Shown here piece by piece: positions 27,964 to 37,115 of a DNA stretch of 64,000 bases; position 1 is the first letter of the stretch; every line of letters starts with the position of its first letter. The stretch spans positions 62,001 to 126,000 of the forward strand of contig NZ_FYAM01000005.1 of assembly GCF_900185645.1 (NCBI RefSeq). The letters are read 5' to 3'. Position numbers and translations under genes: made by a program. The stretch is from Clostridium sp. BSD9I1 (GTDB taxonomy: Bacteria > Bacillota > Clostridia > Clostridiales > Clostridiaceae). A model generated the notes under the pieces. The model was not told the origin of the DNA, made no database searches, and saw nothing but the letters and a program-made list of their open reading frames with translations.

Positions 27964-28944
27964 ATGAAACTTGGATTTTTTACTGCAAACTTTACTGAAA
28001 AACCATTAGAAGATGTTGCTAAGATGGTCTCTAGTTATGGCTATGAGGCACTTGAGATACCTGCTTATGAAGGAAATGGGCAACTGGAAACGGTAGAGGT
28101 TATAAAAGGGAACAATGCAGAACAAATTAGAAAGATGGTTGCTAGTTATGGATTATCTATATCAGCACTTAGTAATCATGCAGATTCATTCTTAATTATG
28201 GGACCTACAGGAGTTGAAACAGACTTTATATATAAGGGAAGCGCTGAGGAAAAGATTAAACATGGTACAGAAAGTTTGATTCGTACAGCTCAGGCAGCCA
28301 ATGCTTTAGAGGTTCCAGTTGTAGTTGGTTATCCAGGTGTAGAAAATTGGGGACGTTTTTTCTTTTTTCCATATGGACAAGGGTGGAGCGAATATGAAGA
28401 ACAATTTGTAGAACGTTTTATTCCCATATTAGATAAATTTAAAGAATATGGTGTGAAATTTGCAATTGAACCTCATCCAAATAGCTTTATATATGATATT
28501 CATACAGCTGAAAGAGCATTAGAATTAGTGAATTATCATCCTTGCCTTGGATATAACTTTGATCCAGCAAATGTAACTTATCTTTCTTTAAGTCCAGAAA
28601 TATTTGTTGATAGATTAAAAGATCGTATTTTCCATGTCCATGCTAAGGATGCTGAATTGGTAGCACATAATCTTGCAACTGGAGGAACTCTAATGCAGGG
28701 TGATATGAGCAGACTAGATCGTTCATTCCGTTTCCGTATACCTGGTTGGGGTGATGTAAATTGGAAGAGACTAATTACAGAACTTTCAATGACAGGTTAT
28801 CAAGGAGTTTTAAGTTATGAACATGAGGACGTTACAATGAGTCGTATGGATGGAGTGGAAAAGACAGTAGCATTCTTAAAACCATTATTAATCAAGGCGC
28901 CTTATGAAGGACGTACTGATAAATTATTTAGTAATAAAGACTAA
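27964..28944 (+). CDS. Xylose isomerase-like TIM-barrel sugar isomerase/epimerase (first copy)
   Basis: 326 residues. Metal-binding residues of the AP-endonuclease-2/IolE family are visible in EPHPNSF, FDPANVTYL, FHVHAKD and a final YEHED. The family isomerises, epimerises or dehydrates sugars and cyclitols. It shares FHVHAKD and EHED with the gene at 36150, so the two are paralogues in one locus. First gene of the rightward operon. Substrate unknown. Confidence 0.85.
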   Translation: MKLGFFTANFTEKPLEDVAKMVSSYGYEALEIPAYEGNGQLETVEVIKGNNAEQIRKMVASYGLSISALSNHADSFLIMGPTGVETDFIYKGSAEEKIKHGTESLIRTAQAANALEVPVVVGYPGVENWGRFFFFPYGQGWSEYEEQFVERFIPILDKFKEYGVKFAIEPHPNSFIYDIHTAERALELVNYHPCLGYNFDPANVTYLSLSPEIFVDRLKDRIFHVHAKDAELVAHNLATGGTLMQGDMSRLDRSFRFRIPGWGDVNWKRLITELSMTGYQGVLSYEHEDVTMSRMDGVEKTVAFLKPLLIKAPYEGRTDKLFSNKD

Positions 28945-28977
28945 TATTAATTATTTAATAATATAGGGGGGAAAGCA

Positions 28978-30045
28978 ATGACGAAAATGATGCGTGCTCA
29001 AGTAGTACAAGCTCCAGGTAAAATGGAACTTAAACAAGTACCTGTTCCAGAAATAAGTGATGATGAAGTACTAATTAAAGTTAAAATGTGTGGCATTTGC
29101 GGTACAGATTTAAAAATTTATGCTGGGGAATACGTAAAAGAACATCTTCCACTTATTTCTGGGCATGAGTTTTGGGGAATTGTAGAAAAAGCTGGTAAAA
29201 ATGCAAAAGGAATTAAGGTGGGAGATAGAGTTTCAGCTGATATATGCATGACATGCGGAACTTGTTATTTTTGTAGAAGAGGCGATGAGTTACTATGTGA
29301 AAGCTTCACTCAGCTAGGTATACACACCAATGGGGCTTTTGCTGAATATGTAAAGGCTCCATGGAAGAATTGTTACCTTATTCCAGAAGAAGTAGATGAC
29401 TATTCAGCAGCATTTATTGAACCTATGACAGCTGTATTAGAAGCTTCAAAAGTAATGGATTGTAAAATTTCTTCTAGTGTAGTTGTACTTGGTAGCGGTC
29501 TAGGTATTTTACATGCAGCAATGGCTAAGGCAAGGGGTGCAGCACCTGTTATAATTACTGGCGACAGCAAAAATCGTTTACAGTTAGCTAGAAAAATGAA
29601 CGTAGCAGATTATTATATAGATATTACAGAAGTAGATGATGTAGTAGCAGAAGTAAAACGAATCACAGGTGGAGTGGGTGCAGATTATGTAATTGAGGCA
29701 ATTGGGCGTCCTGAAACCTATGAACAAGCGTTTAAAATGGTACGCAGAGGTGGAGTTGTTGAAGCGTTTGGTGTAGTTGGACAAGGGAAAACTGCTTCAT
29801 TTGAACCCTATGAATTTGTTTTAGGCGAAAAGAAAGTTCGTGGCAGCTGTGCAGGGATTGGAAATGATTGGGCTGAAGTTATCAATCTTTTAAGATATAA
29901 ACGTATTGATCCTAAACCTATGTTTTCTCAAGTTGTTCCATTAGAAGATTTAGAAGATGCAATTCACGAATTAAAAACCAATAGAGAATTGATTAAAATA
30001 TTTGTTTCTCCAGAGATTACTGAAAGAATATATTTTGATAGATAA
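28978..30045 (+). CDS. Zinc-dependent medium-chain polyol/sugar dehydrogenase
   Basis: 355 residues. Catalytic zinc site begins CGICGTDLKIY and GHEFWG; four structural-zinc cysteines lie in CMTCGTCYFCRRGDELLC. The Rossmann segment VVVLGSGLGILHAAMAKARG binds NAD(H). It is related to sorbitol, threonine and ketose dehydrogenases. It sits 33 bp after the isomerase, so it probably interconverts a hydroxyl and a keto group of the same substrate. Confidence 0.88.
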   Translation: MTKMMRAQVVQAPGKMELKQVPVPEISDDEVLIKVKMCGICGTDLKIYAGEYVKEHLPLISGHEFWGIVEKAGKNAKGIKVGDRVSADICMTCGTCYFCRRGDELLCESFTQLGIHTNGAFAEYVKAPWKNCYLIPEEVDDYSAAFIEPMTAVLEASKVMDCKISSSVVVLGSGLGILHAAMAKARGAAPVIITGDSKNRLQLARKMNVADYYIDITEVDDVVAEVKRITGGVGADYVIEAIGRPETYEQAFKMVRRGGVVEAFGVVGQGKTASFEPYEFVLGEKKVRGSCAGIGNDWAEVINLLRYKRIDPKPMFSQVVPLEDLEDAIHELKTNRELIKIFVSPEITERIYFDR

Positions 30046-30070
30046 ATTTATTTTAGAGAGGATGACAAAA

Positions 30071-31312
30071 ATGAGCTATAAAGAAACATTATTAAATCCT
30101 ATAAAAATTGGGAATAGGGTAGCACAAAATAGATTTTTTATTCAAGCAATGGAATGTAATGATGAGGATGAATCAGGCAATCCATCAGAACGTACAACAG
30201 AGAGATATAAAAATTTAGCTAAAGGTGAAGCGGGGTTAATTTCGCTAGAGGCTATTTCTATTACAAGAGAAAGTCGTTCTAGAGATAATCAGTTGACTAT
30301 TATGCCTCAAAATGAAAAAGCATTAACTAAGTTTGTTAAAGAAGTTAAGGAAGCAAACCCTGATACATTATTTGTTTTCCAACTTACACATTCAGGGGAA
30401 CTTTCAAATCCACAATTCTCCAGAAGGGTTACAGTTAAGCCGCTTCATGGTTACGGTGGAGATGTTCTTACTGAAGATGAAGTTGATAAAATTATGGATG
30501 ACTTTGTTCTGGCAGCTAAAATTGCACATTCAGCCGGTGCTGATGGTATTGATATGAAGCTATGCCATGGATATTTAGGTTCACAAATACTTAGACCTTA
30601 TAATGACCGCAAATGGAAATACGGTGGTTCATGGGAAAACCGCAGCAGATTCGCATTTGAGCTTTATGAGCGTATATCAAAAGAAGTAAATGATAAAAAC
30701 TTCTTAATTGGATCTAAGATATCCGCATGGGAAGGATTCCCAGGGGGATTTGGAACTGATGGCCCTGACTCACCAATTATTGATCTTACTGAACCAATTT
30801 CCTTAATTAAAGGATTAGAGGAGCGTGGAGCTCAGTATTTTATCCAATCAGCAGGAAGTCCTTCTATTACAATTAGCTTAACACAAGTTGACAAACATAT
30901 TCCTTATTATGCATATCTTCATCAATATTTTGCTAAAGAATTAAAAAAGAACTTAAAGCCTGAAACTGTACTTATTGGTTCGAATTTTTCACCATTCCGT
31001 GATGGGAAAAATGGTCTTTGTGCTGTTAATGAAGAACAAAGTTCTTTGCTTCACTATGGTGCACAGTGTGTCGATCGTGGTGTAGTAGATATGGTTGGAC
31101 TAGGCCGTCAATCATTTGCAGACCCATTCCTAGCTAAGAAACTTCGCGAAGGTAAAGAAAATGAAATTAAATATTGTACACTTTGTGATAACTGCTTAGA
31201 ATTGCTAATTCAACAGAGCAAAGTTGGATGCGCTACATTTGACAAACGTTATACTGATGAACTTGTGAGGACACGTAAAGAAAAAGGTAAATTAAGAATA
31301 GCTCACACATAA
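30071..31312 (+). CDS. Old-yellow-enzyme-type NADH:flavin oxidoreductase
   Basis: About 413 residues, FMN TIM-barrel domain only. FMN and substrate segments: NRFFIQAMECND, FQLTHSGELS, GADGIDMKLCHGYL, RSRFAFELYERI and DMVGLGRQSFADP. A Cys cluster CTLCDNC followed by C 12 residues later suggests a [4Fe-4S] as in 2-enoate and dienoyl-CoA reductases, but the NADH/FAD domain of those enzymes is missing. The ATG 30071 follows GAGAGGATG. The family reduces activated C=C bonds, unusual for a sugar operon. Confidence 0.85.
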   Translation: MSYKETLLNPIKIGNRVAQNRFFIQAMECNDEDESGNPSERTTERYKNLAKGEAGLISLEAISITRESRSRDNQLTIMPQNEKALTKFVKEVKEANPDTLFVFQLTHSGELSNPQFSRRVTVKPLHGYGGDVLTEDEVDKIMDDFVLAAKIAHSAGADGIDMKLCHGYLGSQILRPYNDRKWKYGGSWENRSRFAFELYERISKEVNDKNFLIGSKISAWEGFPGGFGTDGPDSPIIDLTEPISLIKGLEERGAQYFIQSAGSPSITISLTQVDKHIPYYAYLHQYFAKELKKNLKPETVLIGSNFSPFRDGKNGLCAVNEEQSSLLHYGAQCVDRGVVDMVGLGRQSFADPFLAKKLREGKENEIKYCTLCDNCLELLIQQSKVGCATFDKRYTDELVRTRKEKGKLRIAHT

Positions 31313-31369
31313 GATAAGTAAGTTATTTTGTAAAAAGTAAGAAGTAACTTATAGAAAATAATAATGTTA

Positions 31370-31395
31370 TTCTCCTTCTCTATAGAGGAGGAAAA
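31370..31395 (+). promoter_or_regulatory. Hairpin upstream of the sugar-binding protein
   Basis: Near-perfect 26-bp palindrome centred between 31382 and 31383 (core CTCTATAGAG). It lies between the oxidoreductase and binding-protein genes and could be an operator, an RNA processing site or a weak terminator. Confidence 0.4.
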
Positions 31396-31443
31396 TATAA
31401 AAGTCAAAGGGAAAAATTAATCATATCTAAGGGGGATAAGTGT

Positions 31444-32418
31444 ATGAAAAAAAGTTTAACCAAAATTCTTGCACTACTATTGATGACAAGTACCCTAAGT
31501 TTTGCGGGTTGTTCTAATTCAAAGTCTACAAGTACTGAACCAAAAAAAGAAGAGGCTAAAAGTAAAGTCATTGGAATAAGCGTTCCAGCGGCAACACATG
31601 GATGGGTAGCTGCCACAGCTTATTATTCAGAGAAAAAGGCAAAGGAACTTGGGCTTGAGTACAAATTAGTTGTAAGTGCTAATCCAAGTGAGCAGGCAGG
31701 TCAACTTGATGAATTAATAGCAATGAAACCTGCAGCAATCGTATTGCTACCACAAAATGACGAGGTTACAGTTGCGGCTCAAAAGGTATTAGATGCAAAA
31801 ATACCTCTTGTTAACTTTGATCGTAAAGTTAATGTAGATTCAACTGCTTATATAGCAGGAGATAACGTAGGAATAGGAGTTGAAAGTGCAAAATATATAG
31901 GAGAAAAGCTTAATAAAGAGGGCAGCGTAGTTATTGTTGGAGTTCCTAGCTGGGGAGCTATCAATACAGAAAGAATAAATGGATTTAAAGATTACGTTTC
32001 TAAAAACTTGCCAAATATTAAAATCATTAACGAATACGGTGCTGCTACTGCTGCATCACAAGATGGACTTAAGGTTATGGCTGATGCATTGACAGCAAAC
32101 AAGAAAATTGATGCAGTATTTTCTGTAGATGATGAACTTTCTATAGGTATTCAAAAGGCTTTAGAAGAAGCTAAGAGAACAGATGTAAAAGTTGTTACAG
32201 GCGGAGGCGGAATGCAGGCATATTTTAACCTTATAAAGGCTCAAGATAAAACTTGGTATGCAAGTGCTCTTTATAGCCCTTCAATGATTCAGGATGCTGT
32301 GCAAATTGCAAAAGATATTATAGATGGAAAAACACCTGAAAAAACAAAGATTATTCCAAGCGTAGTTGTTGATCGTAATAATGCGGACAAATACTTAGAT
32401 GCAAAATCTCCATATTAA
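31444..32418 (+). CDS. Ribose-type ABC transporter sugar-binding lipoprotein
   Basis: 324 residues. Lipoprotein signal with lipobox SFAGC, Ser/Thr-rich linker, then a type I periplasmic-binding fold (VIGISVPAATHGWVAATAYY, QLDELIAMKPAAIVLLP, VPLVNFDRKV-like hinge). It captures a sugar and hands it to the ATPase and permease encoded next. A 10-bp hairpin after the stop may stabilise this mRNA so that more binding protein is made. Confidence 0.92.
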   Translation: MKKSLTKILALLLMTSTLSFAGCSNSKSTSTEPKKEEAKSKVIGISVPAATHGWVAATAYYSEKKAKELGLEYKLVVSANPSEQAGQLDELIAMKPAAIVLLPQNDEVTVAAQKVLDAKIPLVNFDRKVNVDSTAYIAGDNVGIGVESAKYIGEKLNKEGSVVIVGVPSWGAINTERINGFKDYVSKNLPNIKIINEYGAATAASQDGLKVMADALTANKKIDAVFSVDDELSIGIQKALEEAKRTDVKVVTGGGGMQAYFNLIKAQDKTWYASALYSPSMIQDAVQIAKDIIDGKTPEKTKIIPSVVVDRNNADKYLDAKSPY

Positions 32419-32440
32419 TAGTGCAATTTATTTTATTTTT

Positions 32441-32465
32441 ACAGACTGTAGTATATACAGTCTGT
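32441..32465 (+). promoter_or_regulatory. Intercistronic mRNA hairpin
   Basis: ACAGACTGTA (32441-32450) pairs perfectly with TACAGTCTGT (32456-32465), loop GTATA, no T-run after it. Hairpins at this place in binding-protein operons commonly protect the upstream message or lower downstream expression. Confidence 0.75.
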
Positions 32466-32555
32466 AAAAGGTATTTATATTTAAAATTCATATTATAAGG
32501 TTATGCTCTAATATTTAAGAGTTATAAGAACTAAAAATATAATAGAGGTAGAAAT

Positions 32556-34067
32556 ATGGAAAATATTATATTGGAAATGAAAAAAATAAACAAATCCTTT
32601 AATTCAAACCGCGTAGTAAAAGATGTGAACTTTAAAATGGTAAAGGGAGAAATTCACGCTTTACTCGGGGAAAACGGAGCAGGTAAATCTACATTGATGA
32701 ATATATTAGGCGGGGTGCTAAAGCCAGATAGCGGAGAGATATATATAGATGGACAAGAAGTTGATATCCAAAATCCATCAAATGCAAAAGAGCAGGGGAT
32801 AGCATTTATTCATCAAGAATTAAATCTGGTAAATGATTTAACAGTATATGAAAATATGTTTTTAGGCTCTGAAATATTGAAGAAGTCAGGATTTATTGAT
32901 ATAGAAAAGATGTGTGAAAAAACAAAAGAGGTATTGAAACTAATAAAAGTTAATATAGATCCTAAGACCATGGTTAGTACACTTGATGCTTCATATAAGC
33001 AAGTAGTGGAAATAGCTAAAGCAATTTTGCTAAATGCAAGGTTAATTATTATGGATGAACCTACAACATCACTTACTAATGTTGAGATAGAAAATGTATT
33101 TAAAATAATGAGAACATTAAAAGAAAATGGCGTGGGTATTATTTTTATTTCACATAAGCTGAGGGAAATTGTAAGTATATGTGATTCTTATTCCGTCTTA
33201 AGAGATGGGGTGCTTGTGGCAAATGGAGATCTTAAAGAAGATAAAATTACAGAGGAAGATTTAGCGTCGTTCATGGTAAAGTCCGATGTGCAAATTGATA
33301 AGTTTAATCGAAAGAGGGAATTAGGAGATACAATTCTTGAAGTAAAGGATTATTCCATGAAAAACTATTTTTCAAATATCAATTTTTCAATAAAAAAGGG
33401 TGAGATTTTAGGTTTCACAGGTCTTCTAGGGGATGGAAGCAGCGAAGTTTTTCAGTCATTATTTGGATGTAAGAGTGGTGCCAAGGGATCAGTAAGACAT
33501 AAAGGTAAAGAAGTAGTGATCAGAAATCCTATTGAAGCTGTACAAGCAGGAATAGGTTATGTGCCTAGAAATAGAAAGGAAAATGCAATAATAAAGGATT
33601 TAACAATAGTAGAAAATATCACTTTAGTTGCATTAAATAATTTTAAAAGAAGGTTTTTAATAGATCACAAAATGGAATGTGGTTGTGCTTGTAAGTATAA
33701 GGATGCTTTACAAATAAAGATGAGAAACGAGAAAGATTTAATCACATCTCTTTCTGGAGGAAATCAGCAAAAAGTTGTTTTAGGTAAATGGATGGAAGCA
33801 AGACCAGATGTTTTAATACTAGATAATCCCACGCAAGGGGTAGATGTTGGAGGTAAATATGATATTTACTCGATAATATTTGAACTTGTGGCTAAGGGAA
33901 TGAGTATCATTGTACTTTCAAATGAGGCACAAGAGGTAATGCGTTTATGTGACAGAATAATGGTTATGTATCACGGGGAAATTGTTAGGGAGTTATCATC
34001 GGAAGAAGCAACCGAGGAAAAGATTATGATACTTGCTACAGGTGGAAGTATAGATAAAGTTAACTAA
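32556..34067 (+). CDS. Sugar ABC transporter ATPase, RbsA/MglA type
   Basis: 503 residues with two ABC domains. The first has intact Walker A GENGAGKST and IIMDEPTTSL with a degenerate signature (LDASYKQ). The second has a degenerate P-loop (GLLGDGSSE) but a good signature LSGGNQQK and LILDNPTQGVD. This asymmetry is normal for the ribose/galactose importers. It works with the permease 25 bp downstream. Confidence 0.94.
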   Translation: MENIILEMKKINKSFNSNRVVKDVNFKMVKGEIHALLGENGAGKSTLMNILGGVLKPDSGEIYIDGQEVDIQNPSNAKEQGIAFIHQELNLVNDLTVYENMFLGSEILKKSGFIDIEKMCEKTKEVLKLIKVNIDPKTMVSTLDASYKQVVEIAKAILLNARLIIMDEPTTSLTNVEIENVFKIMRTLKENGVGIIFISHKLREIVSICDSYSVLRDGVLVANGDLKEDKITEEDLASFMVKSDVQIDKFNRKRELGDTILEVKDYSMKNYFSNINFSIKKGEILGFTGLLGDGSSEVFQSLFGCKSGAKGSVRHKGKEVVIRNPIEAVQAGIGYVPRNRKENAIIKDLTIVENITLVALNNFKRRFLIDHKMECGCACKYKDALQIKMRNEKDLITSLSGGNQQKVVLGKWMEARPDVLILDNPTQGVDVGGKYDIYSIIFELVAKGMSIIVLSNEAQEVMRLCDRIMVMYHGEIVRELSSEEATEEKIMILATGGSIDKVN

Positions 34068-34092
34068 TATTTTGGATTAAGAGGTATTAAGA

Positions 34093-35079
34093 ATGGATAA
34101 ATTGAATTTTAGCGGAAAACGTATAGATCTCAGTAAAATTTGGGCTAATTACAGTGTAGGAGTAATATTTGGGATAATAGTATTACTTTCTATTATGGTT
34201 AAAGGTAGAGATTTCTTTTCAGTTACAAATATAGTTAATATATTCAGAAATAATTCTATTGTAGGAATTATTGCGCTCGGAATGACTTTTGTTATCATTT
34301 TAGGTGGTATTGATCTTTCTGTTGGATCCCAGCTTGTTGGTGTGGGAACAATCGTGGTATTGATTCTTGAATCAACATCAAAATCTTTTTCTCCGATTTC
34401 ATCTATTCTTCTTGCGGTTCTAGGAGGAATCGTCACTGGAATAGTACTAGGCGGATTAAATGGCTTAATTATAACAAAAGGAAAGGTGCCTGCTTTTATT
34501 ATGACACTTGGAACCATGAATATTTATAGGTCTGTTGCACAGTATTTTCTAAGAGGAGGAGGGTTTTCAACAACTAACAAATCATATATTCGAATAGCTA
34601 ACTATGAATTGTTTGGAATAATACCACTTCCTATTATTTATTTTTTAGTACTTACTTTTATAATGCATGTAATTAGCAAGTACACAAGATTTGGAAGATA
34701 TATTTATGCAGTAGGAAGTAATGAAAAGGCTGCAAAGTTATCAACTATTAATGTAAACAAGATAAAAATGCTTACCTATACATTGATTGGACTATTAGTG
34801 GGTATAGCAGCTATTATAGAAACTTCCAGAATGGGAAGCATAAATCCAACGTCCTCTGGAAATTTTTATGAAATGGATGCAATTTCTGCAGTTGTTGTTG
34901 GTGGAGTAAGCATGAGCGGCGGCAAGGGTATGATTATGGGTACCTTCTTTGGAGTTTTAACCATTGGACTAATAAATAATATGATGACTTTAATGGGAGT
35001 ACCTCCATTTCTAGTAAATGCAACTAAAGGAGTTATTATCGTAGCTGCTGTACTTTTACAAAAGAAAGAATCGGATTAG
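34093..35079 (+). CDS. Sugar ABC transporter permease, RbsC type
   Basis: 328 residues with about 8-10 hydrophobic helices. The family motif GMTFVIILGGIDLSVGS and the later DAISAVVVGGVSMSGGKG are clear. It completes a CUT2-class importer for monosaccharides. The specificity is not readable but is presumably for the compound degraded by the flanking enzymes. Confidence 0.94.
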   Translation: MDKLNFSGKRIDLSKIWANYSVGVIFGIIVLLSIMVKGRDFFSVTNIVNIFRNNSIVGIIALGMTFVIILGGIDLSVGSQLVGVGTIVVLILESTSKSFSPISSILLAVLGGIVTGIVLGGLNGLIITKGKVPAFIMTLGTMNIYRSVAQYFLRGGGFSTTNKSYIRIANYELFGIIPLPIIYFLVLTFIMHVISKYTRFGRYIYAVGSNEKAAKLSTINVNKIKMLTYTLIGLLVGIAAIIETSRMGSINPTSSGNFYEMDAISAVVVGGVSMSGGKGMIMGTFFGVLTIGLINNMMTLMGVPPFLVNATKGVIIVAAVLLQKKESD

Positions 35080-35192
35080 TATAGATAAAAGCAGGGAATA
35101 TTCCCTGCTGCTTTATAATATATTTTCTTAGCTACAAAGTTGATGAAAATTTTTAATGCCAATAATATTTATTGCGTAGGATAGGATGTGTA

Positions 35193-36035
35193 ATGATGAA
35201 GTGTGATTTACATATTCACAGCAAATTATCGGATGGGTCTTTAAGTATTAAAGATATTGTATGTTACTCAAAAAAAATAGGTTTAGATTATATTGCTATT
35301 AGTGATCATGATACTTTGGCGGGGGTAAAATCTGCAATATACTTTGGAAAACAATTTAAAATAAATATAGTTCCTGCTGTAGAAGTTTCAACTGTTGATC
35401 CAAATTGTAATAGGCCAGTTCATATGCTCTGCTACTTACCACAAAAGCCAGAAATTTTACAAACCTTTCTAAATGACACACTAAAAAGCAGATATATACA
35501 AAAGATTAAAGTTATAGAAAAAATCATGAAGTTATATCCAATTACAATGGAGCATATTAAGCAATACAGCGATCAAAGTCAATCTATCTATGAATCTCAT
35601 ATTATGCAGGCTCTGTGCGATTTAGGTTATAGTAATATAGCCATAGGTCCTCTTAGAGATGAGCTTATATCGAAACAAGGAAGTTGTTATGTACCAAATA
35701 TTTATCCTGATATTTATTCAGCCTTAGATATAATCTCTGAAGCAGGTGGAATTTCCGTTATGGCACATCCAGAACAATTTGATTCATTGAGTTTGCTAGA
35801 GGAACTAGCAGCTCAACAAAAAATACATGGTGTTGAATATAATCATCCACGAAATTCTGATGAAACAAAGAAACATATCCTTAAAATTGCATCAAAATAC
35901 AATTTAATAACAACAGGGGGATCGGATTTTCATGGACAATATGCAAAAAATCCGCATCCACTAGGATCATTTACTTGTTCGGAAAAAACTATACATGATA
36001 TGTTCAAATTAGCTAATAAAATTAAGTTTATTTAG
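35193..36035 (+). CDS. PHP-domain phosphoesterase
   Basis: About 280 residues. Metal-binding motifs CDLHIHSKLSDG, ISDHDTLAG, MAHPEQF and GGSDFHG define the PHP fold. Relatives (YciV/TrpH-like) are 5'-3' exonucleases or nucleotide/sugar phosphatases. ATG 35193 (or 35196) is preferred, with AGGA 6-9 bp before. In this locus it might hydrolyse a cyclic or monophosphate sugar intermediate, which is speculative. Confidence 0.82.
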   Translation: MMKCDLHIHSKLSDGSLSIKDIVCYSKKIGLDYIAISDHDTLAGVKSAIYFGKQFKINIVPAVEVSTVDPNCNRPVHMLCYLPQKPEILQTFLNDTLKSRYIQKIKVIEKIMKLYPITMEHIKQYSDQSQSIYESHIMQALCDLGYSNIAIGPLRDELISKQGSCYVPNIYPDIYSALDIISEAGGISVMAHPEQFDSLSLLEELAAQQKIHGVEYNHPRNSDETKKHILKIASKYNLITTGGSDFHGQYAKNPHPLGSFTCSEKTIHDMFKLANKIKFI

Positions 36036-36149
36036 TCAGATAATATCTTCTTAGAACATAAATAATAAACTACTTGCTTTGTGAGTAGTTTGTTTTCTAT
36101 ACAGAATTTAAATCATAATAATGATATAAAAGAAGGAAGGTATAGCAAT

Positions 36150-37079
36150 ATGAAACTTGGATTTTTAACTGGATGTTTACAAGAAAGCACATTGGTAGAG
36201 AAAATAAACTGGGCAAAAGCAAATGGATTTGACTGTGTAGAAGTATCCTGCTGGCCTAAGATAAATACAAGAAATTATTCTGGTAGTGATATAGACGTAA
36301 AAAACTTAGATGAAAAAGGCGTAAAAGCAATAAAGGAAGTGCTTAAAAAAAATGATTTATTCATATCTTCTTTAGCTTATTATGACAATAATTTGCATAG
36401 AGATATTGATGTTAGAAGAAAAAATATTGAACATTTAAAAAAAGTTATCGATGCAGCTCAAATGCTAGAAGTGGAACTTGTGGGCACTTTTGTAGGTAGA
36501 AATTTAGATATGACAATAGAAGAAAATTTTGATTTGTATGAAGAAGTATTTACAGAATTAGTGGAGTACTCAAAAAATAGAAATGTAAAGCTTATGATAG
36601 AAAATTGCCCTATGCCAGAATGGCAAATGGATGGAGGTGCTGGAACCATATCTTATTCACCAGAACTATGGAATGAAATGTTTAAACGAATACCAAATGA
36701 AAGCCTTGGCTTAAACTTTGATCCTTCTCATTTAACTTGGCTTCAGATTGATTATATTAAGGCTTTTATAGATTATAAAGATAAAATTTTTCACGTTCAT
36801 GCAAAGGATATAGAGTTTTCTAAGGAAATGCTTTCTCACTATAGTATCTTTGGAAAACAGCTGAATAAAAAGACACCTATTGACTTAGGGTGGTGGAAGG
36901 CAAAAATTCCAGGAAAAGGTCAAATAGATTGGGATAAATTTATAAACACTTTGAAAGAAAACAATTACAAAGGTGTTGTCAGCATAGAACATGAGGATGA
37001 AGATTATGCAAATGATGAAAGTATAATAAAAGAAGGTCTTGTATATAGCAGTAAGCATTTAAGAAAATTTATGGATTAA
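36150..37079 (+). CDS. Xylose isomerase-like TIM-barrel sugar isomerase/epimerase (second copy)
   Basis: 309 residues from ATG 36150, which has GAAGGAAGG 9 bp upstream. Metal site residues in ENCPMPEW, FDPSHLTWL, FHVHAKDIEF and IEHEDED mirror the first copy at 27964, and both begin MKLGF. Two such paralogues with a Gfo/Idh/MocA oxidoreductase recall inositol and 3-keto-glycoside pathways, but no iolC/D/G-like set is present. Substrate unknown. Confidence 0.85.
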   Translation: MKLGFLTGCLQESTLVEKINWAKANGFDCVEVSCWPKINTRNYSGSDIDVKNLDEKGVKAIKEVLKKNDLFISSLAYYDNNLHRDIDVRRKNIEHLKKVIDAAQMLEVELVGTFVGRNLDMTIEENFDLYEEVFTELVEYSKNRNVKLMIENCPMPEWQMDGGAGTISYSPELWNEMFKRIPNESLGLNFDPSHLTWLQIDYIKAFIDYKDKIFHVHAKDIEFSKEMLSHYSIFGKQLNKKTPIDLGWWKAKIPGKGQIDWDKFINTLKENNYKGVVSIEHEDEDYANDESIIKEGLVYSSKHLRKFMD

Positions 37080-37115
37080 ATTTAAGTGACTAAATAAATT
37101 AGTTGAGGTGGAAAT

